Assembly (NCBI GenBank): GCA_947632245.1
Contig: CANRON010000165.1
Span: 1 to 37,801 of the forward strand
Direction: 5' to 3'
DNA length: 37,801 nucleotides
Origin: an uncultured Ignatzschineria sp.
GTDB taxonomy: Bacteria; Pseudomonadota; Gammaproteobacteria; Cardiobacteriales; Wohlfahrtiimonadaceae
A program made the position numbers and the translations under genes. Positions 31,046 to 37,801 of the stretch are shown here, one piece after another (position 1 is the stretch's first letter; every line of letters starts with the position of its first letter). Under the pieces are notes generated by a model. The model made no database searches. It had not been told where the DNA came from and saw only the letters and a program-made list of their open reading frames with translations.

Positions 31046-31912
31046 TTAACTGAGTTCTAAGCGCTGTTTGAGGTATTGTATTTGTTGAGGATCAAAGTGA
31101 GTCAAATTATTACGCAGTAAAAAATGGAGCGTAACAATACCGCTATTCGGTTTAAATATATCGCCATCCAAAAGGGCGCTTTCAATCTCATTGGGGCTCA
31201 GACAATAGAAATCTTCGACTTCCCCATCATTAATAGTGGGGCTAAAGCTCTCGGGCAAGGGGAGATCAAATATGAAGATACATTCATTACGCACCGTTTT
31301 ATTATATTCAGCAAGATAGTTAAATGGGCCTGAATAGTGGAGCGCAGATGTCAGATTTTCCGGAATATTCGCCTCTTCCATCGCTTCTCTTACGGCAGTT
31401 TCATGGGGTATTTCGCCATAGCTTAAACCACCGGCGGCAATATTATCGAGTTTATGGGGTTCAATTAGCTTGAGTTTTGAACGTTTAGCGATCCACATTT
31501 TATGAATCGGTTCTTGTTTCTTTGGCGCAATATAGCCATTGATATGAATGCCGTAGACCCGAAACCCTAAAAAGGGTGCAACGCCTCTTTCAATCGTGAA
31601 AAGCGCATCTTGGAGATCTCTATTAGGGTAATAGATACCATACGCTTCATTACGCCAATTTCGAATAATTTTAGCTTCAAAAAGCGCACGTGAAAATATA
31701 GCGACAGCCTTATTGCGTTCGGAAAAACTCAGTGCTAAAAACACTTTCGTGAATTCAATATGCGTGTTCTGTACTGAAAACAGGTTCGGAAATTTTTGTA
31801 ATATTTCTAGATGATCTTGATGAACCCAACCTATTGTAATGCCATTGAAGTGAAGAGGTAAATAGGCGTTATAGTTGGGTTCAGGAAGGTATTTAAAGAG
31901 GTTTGATATCAT
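31046..31912 (-). CDS. DUF4743 / Nudix family hydrolase
   Basis: Nudix box GGLSYGEIPHETAVREAMEEANIP with an N-terminal DUF4743-like region. Confidence 0.85.
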   Translation of the reverse strand: MISNLFKYLPEPNYNAYLPLHFNGITIGWVHQDHLEILQKFPNLFSVQNTHIEFTKVFLALSFSERNKAVAIFSRALFEAKIIRNWRNEAYGIYYPNRDLQDALFTIERGVAPFLGFRVYGIHINGYIAPKKQEPIHKMWIAKRSKLKLIEPHKLDNIAAGGLSYGEIPHETAVREAMEEANIPENLTSALHYSGPFNYLAEYNKTVRNECIFIFDLPLPESFSPTINDGEVEDFYCLSPNEIESALLDGDIFKPNSGIVTLHFLLRNNLTHFDPQQIQYLKQRLELS

Positions 31913-31938
31913 GGAAATCGCAAGGTGCTCGGAGGATA

Positions 31939-32544
31939 TTAACGTGAATAAAGTGTTTGTGAAATATCTGCGGCGAGACTTGATGCAATTTTGTTAAGTG
32001 CTCGGTTATAGGCCGCAACACCCGCTTCTGCATTGTAAGCATTCCCTTTTTCAGTCACATTGTAAGAAAAAGTTTTAATGATTTGGTTATTGGCATTATT
32101 AATGAGGTGTGCTTGAAGTCTCAGTACAATGTGATTCTCTTTGCCCTCTGTAAATATCTGATTCATCTCTTGTATGGTGATATCAAGACGATTAACAGCT
32201 GGCACGCTATTAGGTGCCATAATTACATATTGAAATAAGCCTCTACGCTCAAGATCTTGGGTGATAGCGCCTTGGATAAGTTGTGATGGTGGTGTGACCC
32301 AATCACTTTGTGTGTAGACTTCGATCTCATTTGGCGAACGGCTATACGTCATGTCTGTTGAAAGTCTGCCTAAGGATTTTACTTGAGAAATCATAAGGGA
32401 CGGTAGGGCTTTGTTTCCTGTTACGATATTTTCGGTCTCAGTTGTCAACAAGTAGCTTTTTTTCTGCGGCAGTGATGAGCAGCCTGCGACGAGAAGAGGA
32501 ATCGCGAGCAGCAGGATTAATGTTTTAAAGTGTTTCATATTCAT
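31939..32544 (-). CDS. ABC-type transport auxiliary lipoprotein (PqiC/DUF330-like)
   Basis: Signal peptide with lipobox LVAGC; SYLLTT start; position after the MCE gene. Confidence 0.8.
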   Translation of the reverse strand: MNMKHFKTLILLLAIPLLVAGCSSLPQKKSYLLTTETENIVTGNKALPSLMISQVKSLGRLSTDMTYSRSPNEIEVYTQSDWVTPPSQLIQGAITQDLERRGLFQYVIMAPNSVPAVNRLDITIQEMNQIFTEGKENHIVLRLQAHLINNANNQIIKTFSYNVTEKGNAYNAEAGVAAYNRALNKIASSLAADISQTLYSR

Positions 32545-32624
32545 ATCTCAAAACTCCTAAATTGAAGTGTTGTAAGGTTGTGGCGTAAGTCGAGTGATAC
32601 TTCGGCGAGCAGATGCAGTCTCTA

Positions 32625-33548
32625 CTATTCGCCAGGACCTGCTTTTTGTTTGGGTTTTCCCATAATAATGGAATTGGGCTTTGCTTCTAATTCTTGCATA
32701 AATAGCGAGAAATTATAGAGTGCATTTTCGAGCGTCGGGAAGATATTTTGAACACTCCCATTTGTCTCTTGGCCTAAGCTGCCCCAGGTTCCTAGTGTTG
32801 ATTGTGCAGTATCAAGCGTCGAATTGACTTTGCCAGCCATCTGTTCAAGTTGCTTTGTCGTGCCTTGAAGATGTTGAGCGAAGTTATTAATGGATGCCGC
32901 CGCCTCTTTAATTTCAGGCTCGATAGAATCGAGCGTTATGGTTGCTTTATCTGTTAAGGCTTCAATTTTTTTGCCTAAATCAGCCAGATCACTTGTGAAG
33001 GCATTCGTATTACTCAAGATACTCGCGAAATTATCGATATTTTCGGTGGTGAGAATTGTGCTCATTTTTTTGGATAATTCCGTTAAGGAGTGGGTGACAC
33101 TATCAAGCGCTTCATCCAAACGGCGAGATAATGAGGGACCATTAGGAATCGTTGGAATATGATCTGCTTTAGTCGGAAGCAGTGCCGGAGAATCTGGTGT
33201 ACCGCCTGTTAAGCTGACGTTGACAATTCCAGTGATCCCACGGCTCATTAGAACGGCCTTAGTATCATCTTTGATGGGGGTGCCGACATCGATATTTAAA
33301 ATAATGGATACATAGCGAGGATCTTCATGGTTTAAAACAATATCCGCAACCTTCCCGACATTCACACCACGATAATCAATCGGGGAATTAACAGAGAGAC
33401 CCGCAACGGATTCATTCGTCACAACCTTGTATTCGATCGTATTCACCTTTTCAAAACCATTTGTCAGCCAAATGATGAGTGCGATTAAGCACGCTAAGAA
33501 ACCTAGGACGAAAAGTCCGACAATAGTATAATTAAATTTGTGTTCCAT
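32625..33548 (-). CDS. MlaD-family MCE domain protein
   Basis: MEHKFNYTIVGLFVLGFLACLIALIIWL, VAGLSVNSPIDYRGVNVGKV; ATG at 33548 preferred. Confidence 0.9.
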   Translation of the reverse strand: MEHKFNYTIVGLFVLGFLACLIALIIWLTNGFEKVNTIEYKVVTNESVAGLSVNSPIDYRGVNVGKVADIVLNHEDPRYVSIILNIDVGTPIKDDTKAVLMSRGITGIVNVSLTGGTPDSPALLPTKADHIPTIPNGPSLSRRLDEALDSVTHSLTELSKKMSTILTTENIDNFASILSNTNAFTSDLADLGKKIEALTDKATITLDSIEPEIKEAAASINNFAQHLQGTTKQLEQMAGKVNSTLDTAQSTLGTWGSLGQETNGSVQNIFPTLENALYNFSLFMQELEAKPNSIIMGKPKQKAGPGE

Positions 33549-34350
33549 ATGCCTCTCCCACTGCGCGTCCACGAGGACCTTGGAAGTAATGTTGAATTAA
33601 AGGGTTATCGTTTTTAACAAGTTCTGCAATTGGCTCATAGGCAATGAGTGTTTTATTGCCTAAGAATGCAACTTTATCTGAAATTTCCCAGATAGAGTCA
33701 AGATCATGTGTCACCATTACAATTGTGAGATTCAAAGATTCTTTGAGTTGTTTCATCAGTGCGTCAAATTCACTGGCAGAAACTGGATCAAGACCCGCTG
33801 TTGGCTCATCTAAAAAGAGGAGTTCAGGATCGAGCGCAAGCGCTCTTGCTAAACTTGCGCGTTTGATCATCCCGCCTGAGAGATCTTTCGGAAGTAGATT
33901 TGCAGCTTGTGGTTTGAGCCCTGAGAGCGTGAGTTTAAGCATGGCGACTTCTTCCATATCTTTACGACTCAATTTCGTATGCTCTTGGAGGGGAACGATA
34001 ATGTTCTCTAGTACTGTGAGGGAGCTAAAAAGAGCCCCTCCTTGAAACAGCATGCCAAATGTTTGGCGAAGCTTTTGCTCCTCTTTATGAGATGCACCCC
34101 AAACAGGTTGGTTAAAGAGATATACCTGACCTTTTGTGGGTTTCTGTAACATAATGATTGTGCGAAGCAGTGTTGTTTTTCCGGAACCAGATCCACCCAC
34201 GAGTGCAACGAGTTCTCCCCGATTGACTGTCATGTTAAGGTCTTCATGAACAACGTGTGTCCCAAAGCTATTGTAAACATGTTCAATCCGAATAATATCA
34301 TCATTGTTTACCGCTTGAGTGGGGGGAAGTTGTATTTTTTGATCTGTCAT
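33532..34350 (-). CDS. MlaF-like ABC transporter ATP-binding protein
   Basis: Walker A GGSGSGKTT, signature LSGGM, Walker B LLFLDEP. Confidence 0.93.
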   Translation of the reverse strand: MTDQKIQLPPTQAVNNDDIIRIEHVYNSFGTHVVHEDLNMTVNRGELVALVGGSGSGKTTLLRTIIMLQKPTKGQVYLFNQPVWGASHKEEQKLRQTFGMLFQGGALFSSLTVLENIIVPLQEHTKLSRKDMEEVAMLKLTLSGLKPQAANLLPKDLSGGMIKRASLARALALDPELLFLDEPTAGLDPVSASEFDALMKQLKESLNLTIVMVTHDLDSIWEISDKVAFLGNKTLIAYEPIAELVKNDNPLIQHYFQGPRGRAVGEAYGTQI

Positions 34351-34359
34351 TACTTCCTC

Positions 34360-35466
34360 CTATAGACCGACATTACGCATTAAGATCGAGAATAGCGCAA
34401 CGATAATAATAACTAAGAAAATAGATTGAACAACTGCTTTCGTTGTCTGTTGACCAACACTATCAGCGCCGCCTTGTACTTGGAAGCCTTGATAGCAACC
34501 AACGAGTGTGATTACAATCGCAAATACAGGTGCTTGCACGAGACCTACGACTAATGATCGCCATGTCACCGCATCAGGGATGGCTGTAATGAATTCTCCA
34601 AAGGAGATATCCAGATAGACACTAGCAAGCACCATGCTGCCAAAGACAGACATGATATCGGCAAATAGGGTTAATAGGGGTAAGGATATTGCGAGCGCAT
34701 ACATTTTAGGAAGTACTAACTGATCGTATTTATTAATCCCAATTGTTTCTAATGCATCGACTTCTTCGTTCACGACCATAGTGCCTATTTGAGCGGCATA
34801 GGCAGCGCCGGTTCGCCCCGCGATAATAATCGCCGTTAAAAGTGGTCCCAATACTCGTAAAGTCGCAACTGCTGAGAAGTCGACAATGTAGATACTTGCC
34901 CCAAACATCTTGAGAAGATTACCTGCTTGATAAGCGATAACTGCACCGATTAAGAAGTTCAGTAGACCGATAATAGGCAGCGCCATGACGCCGGCGGATT
35001 GGATATTCGACCAAAAAGCAGACCAGCGAACTTTCCACGGCGTGAAGGCTCTACGGGTGGCTAAAACAGAAATTTCACCAATAAACTCAATGAATTTTTG
35101 AACAGCGTTACATTGCTGAATGGTTCTTTTACCAACTTTAGTCACAAATAGTGATCGAACGGGTGGGGCACTTTTTTGTACGCCATTATCGTCAATACGT
35201 GATTTTATAAAGAGATAGAGATCTAGTTGTTTTTGTACAAAGCCTTGGTAATTAATCTTGCATGATTTAGGAATGGCTTCCAAGGCAATATAGAGCTCTT
35301 GGCAGCCCATAGTATCAAGCTTTGTCAGTTTTGATCCATCGACTGTGATTTCACTTTGTGAGATCGTTTGGGATTTAAACTGCAAGGAAGCGGCTTGAAT
35401 CTGGCTGAGGTGATTAAGCGTCCAATCACCATCAACGATAATAGTATTGTTATCAAGCGTTATCAT
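34360..35466 (-). CDS. MlaE-like permease with N-terminal STAS-like domain
   Basis: IIIAGRTGAAYAAQIGTMVVNEEVDALETIGI MlaE core; N-terminal ~100 aa STAS-like. Confidence 0.9.
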   Translation of the reverse strand: MITLDNNTIIVDGDWTLNHLSQIQAASLQFKSQTISQSEITVDGSKLTKLDTMGCQELYIALEAIPKSCKINYQGFVQKQLDLYLFIKSRIDDNGVQKSAPPVRSLFVTKVGKRTIQQCNAVQKFIEFIGEISVLATRRAFTPWKVRWSAFWSNIQSAGVMALPIIGLLNFLIGAVIAYQAGNLLKMFGASIYIVDFSAVATLRVLGPLLTAIIIAGRTGAAYAAQIGTMVVNEEVDALETIGINKYDQLVLPKMYALAISLPLLTLFADIMSVFGSMVLASVYLDISFGEFITAIPDAVTWRSLVVGLVQAPVFAIVITLVGCYQGFQVQGGADSVGQQTTKAVVQSIFLVIIIVALFSILMRNVGL

Positions 35467-35538
35467 ATTGTTCTTCGCTCATAAGTGTTATGTATCCTCA
35501 AATTTCAAGTACATATGGTTTTGATGATATCTTATTCG

Positions 35539-36189
35539 TTAGCGGGGATTCACTTTTCGCCAGTTGGCAGGATCTTGTTGATTCCCCGGGGTTTTCCAAA
35601 TTCCTATTTTTGCAGCTTGGGCATCAGACTGCGCTTTTATATATATAGGGTCTTTGTTGTATTGACGGTAGACAACAGCTTGTCCTGACTTGACCATCTC
35701 TAAACCTATATCTATTTTATTAAAAAATAATTGAGAAACATAACGATTATATTGATCTTTATCTTTAATTTTGACATCAATAGTATCATTTTTTCCGCGA
35801 GGTAACAGTTTTGTTAAGGCCTCTTTTGAATCTTGTCCCCAGTGAGCTTGTTTTGTTTCGGGTGCATCTATTCCCCAAATCCGAATCGAGGCTTTGACGA
35901 CATGAGTGGTATTACCATCTGCTTTGCCTGCTGCTACAGGGCATAGTGCAGTGATTGAGTCACCATCACTAATTTTAGCAATAGTACATTGGTAAATATC
36001 TTCTTTTATTAAGGCGGTTTGAGTATGTCTGTCCGTATCAAGATATTGAGATGAATCATAAATAGAGGAGATGCCGAGTATTATTAGGAATATAAGGCCG
36101 ATAATAAATGGACTCTTTTTGCCGTTTAAGCGTTGTTTAAATGCATTTCGCAGATAGTTTTTGATAGCGTGTTTCGAAGGGTTTGACAT
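35539..36189 (-). CDS. membrane-anchored thermonuclease (SNase-like) family protein
   Basis: SDGDSI, IRIWGIDAPETKQ, DQYNRYVSQLF; N-terminal TM helix. Confidence 0.85.
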   Translation of the reverse strand: MSNPSKHAIKNYLRNAFKQRLNGKKSPFIIGLIFLIILGISSIYDSSQYLDTDRHTQTALIKEDIYQCTIAKISDGDSITALCPVAAGKADGNTTHVVKASIRIWGIDAPETKQAHWGQDSKEALTKLLPRGKNDTIDVKIKDKDQYNRYVSQLFFNKIDIGLEMVKSGQAVVYRQYNKDPIYIKAQSDAQAAKIGIWKTPGNQQDPANWRKVNPR

Positions 36190-36235
36190 TTTATTGTATT
36201 GACTTAAAAGGAACAAAATAGCGTGTTCATTTTAT

Positions 36236-36718
36236 TTAAAAGAGGGGAATCACGTAGATTTGGCACAGCTGTAGTGTTATGAGTGCAAATATACCGGCAA
36301 TGACATCATCGAACATAATACCAAATCCGCCGGCGACTTTAGTATCCACGACTTTGATGGGCCAAGGTTTTAAAACATCAAAAAAGCGGAAGAAAATAAA
36401 GCCTAAAATCGCAGTTGACCATGATACGGGTGAAAATAACATGGTAATCCATAATCCAACAAACTCATCCCAAACAATCCCGCCATGGTCATGGACACCT
36501 AGCTCATCGCTTGCTTTTTGGCAGATCACAATGCCGATAAGCCCTGCAATTACAATGAGGCTAATATAGCCCCATAACGGTAAGAAACTTGCAAAAAGAG
36601 CCCATAAAGGAAGTGCCATTAAGGTGCCCATGGTGCCAGGGGCTATTGGGGACATGCCTGAGCCAAATCCAGAAGCGAGAAACTGCCATGGCGTTTTAAT
36701 CGTAATTTTGGGTTTCAT
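36236..36718 (-). CDS. pgpA: phosphatidylglycerophosphatase A
   Basis: GFGSGMSPIAPGTMGTLMALPL, HDHGGIVWDEFVG, DDVIAGI. Confidence 0.95.
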   Translation of the reverse strand: MKPKITIKTPWQFLASGFGSGMSPIAPGTMGTLMALPLWALFASFLPLWGYISLIVIAGLIGIVICQKASDELGVHDHGGIVWDEFVGLWITMLFSPVSWSTAILGFIFFRFFDVLKPWPIKVVDTKVAGGFGIMFDDVIAGIFALITLQLCQIYVIPLF

Positions 36719-36814
36719 TTAAAGCCTCATGCTGGAAGGGAATATCTAAGTACTATTTTATCTTATGACTCTGTTTGTCAATTAATGACAAGGTAACCAT
36801 AAGATTATCGTCAA

Positions 36815-37351
36815 TTATCGAAAGTAATGCTTTCTGATAAAGCTAAGCTCATTGATAGATTCGCGGATATCATCTAGCGCCAGATGTGTATTTTGTTTTT
36901 CATAGCTCATCGGGTTTTCGTACCAACGTTTCACGACTTCTTTAAAAGAGCTCACATCGATATTGCGATAATGGCAAAATTGATCGAGTTCGGGCATATA
37001 TTTTTTAAGGAAACGGCGATCAGTACCGATGCTATTGCCACAAAGCGGCGATTGACCGGCCGGAATCCATTGGCTTGCAAACTCAATAGTCGCATTCATT
37101 GCATCAATGACAGAAGTATCACTTTTCTGAATGCGGGCAACTAAACCAGAGTTACCATGTGTTGTTTGGCACCACTCATCCATAAGCGCTAATACTTCTT
37201 CCGGCTGAAATATAGCGAGATTTGGACCTTCCGCTAATACGTTTAGATCTTTATCAGTCACGATAGAGGCGATCTCAATAATATGATGTGTATCTTCATC
37301 AAGCCCCGTCATTTCAAGATCAATCCAAAGGAGATTACTGTCTAATTGCAT
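36815..37351 (-). CDS. orn: oligoribonuclease
   Basis: [22 protein letters not shown] DEDDh exonuclease; ATG at 37351 preferred over 37423. Confidence 0.96.
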   Translation of the reverse strand: MQLDSNLLWIDLEMTGLDEDTHHIIEIASIVTDKDLNVLAEGPNLAIFQPEEVLALMDEWCQTTHGNSGLVARIQKSDTSVIDAMNATIEFASQWIPAGQSPLCGNSIGTDRRFLKKYMPELDQFCHYRNIDVSSFKEVVKRWYENPMSYEKQNTHLALDDIRESINELSFIRKHYFR

Positions 37352-37641
37352 TATTTGGCCTATATATAATTTATCTGTGTGTCCGAACATTTTCTCATAA
37401 AGCGAAGAAAGATTATACCGCAATCATAGTCTGCGTTAAAAGGACGCGGTGAGGGACACTCTATTGCGAGAAATTACGAGTGAAATAAGTATTAAGCGTT
37501 TGCAGGCGATACGATAGATTTAAAATAGATAGGAGGATGACACTCAGATATAATGTTGCTACGTTTCAGTAAGATAGCAAAAGGTGTTTGAAAAGGTTGC
37601 ATTTAATTTAGATTCATACAATGAGATAAAGGGAAAGTTTA

Positions 37642-37801
37642 ATGGAAGGCGAAATGCACAAAAAACCAAGCTTAGTGATGAACTCAGAGAGAAGATATTA
37701 TGCTCTAAAAGATGCGGAGAACAGAGAGTATCAATTTACTATCGGATCGCTATTTTCAGAGGCTTGGTGTTTTACCCGAGGTTTTAAGTTAAATTTTTTC
37801 C
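37642..37801 (+). CDS. 3'-truncated hypothetical, probable membrane protein N-terminus (not in the ORF track)
   Basis: ATG at 37642 after GGGAAAG, open to the window end: MEGEMHKKPSLVMNSERRYYALKDAENREYQFTIGSLFSEAWCFTRGFKLNFF... Confidence 0.6.
   Translation, partial: MEGEMHKKPSLVMNSERRYYALKDAENREYQFTIGSLFSEAWCFTRGFKLNFF

Noticed and set aside
37584-37787. 67-aa + strand ORF near the right edge
   Set aside because: Overlaps a better-supported out-of-frame ORF from 37642 with an SD site; composition not convincing.

Overview
The window is mostly a dense, conserved housekeeping locus from an AT-rich gammaproteobacterium. A Cardiobacteriales-like origin is my guess and is not verified. From left to right on the + strand: a 5'-truncated ORF and a pilin-like (PilX-type N-terminus) ORF; fdhD; an uninterrupted str-S10-spc-alpha ribosomal cluster (rpsL to rplQ, including rpmD and rpmJ, which are absent from the supplied ORF track); then ribF-ileS-lspA-(beta-carbonic anhydrase)-ispH. 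Next come ilvA and a NadR-like NMN adenylyltransferase on -, cls on +, and a leftward block: a DUF4743/Nudix hydrolase, a four-gene Mla/MCE-type lipid ABC transporter, a membrane-anchored SNase-like nuclease, pgpA and orn. At the right edge an ORF missing from the track runs off the window. No tRNA, rRNA, CRISPR or transposon was seen. I did not find a clear undescribed multi-gene system. The signals most worth a second look are: (1) a NadR homologue whose ribosylnicotinamide-kinase half looks catalytically dead; (2) a compact fusA/tuf junction where a perfect TATAAT sits inside a terminator-like hairpin, followed at once by an rRNA-type boxA; (3) strong stem-loops in nearly every unusually long gap of the otherwise tightly packed ribosomal cluster, especially rplX-rplE and rpsJ-rplC; (4) a perfect 21-bp palindrome between nadR-like and cls; (5) beta-carbonic anhydrase at the place where fkpB usually sits.
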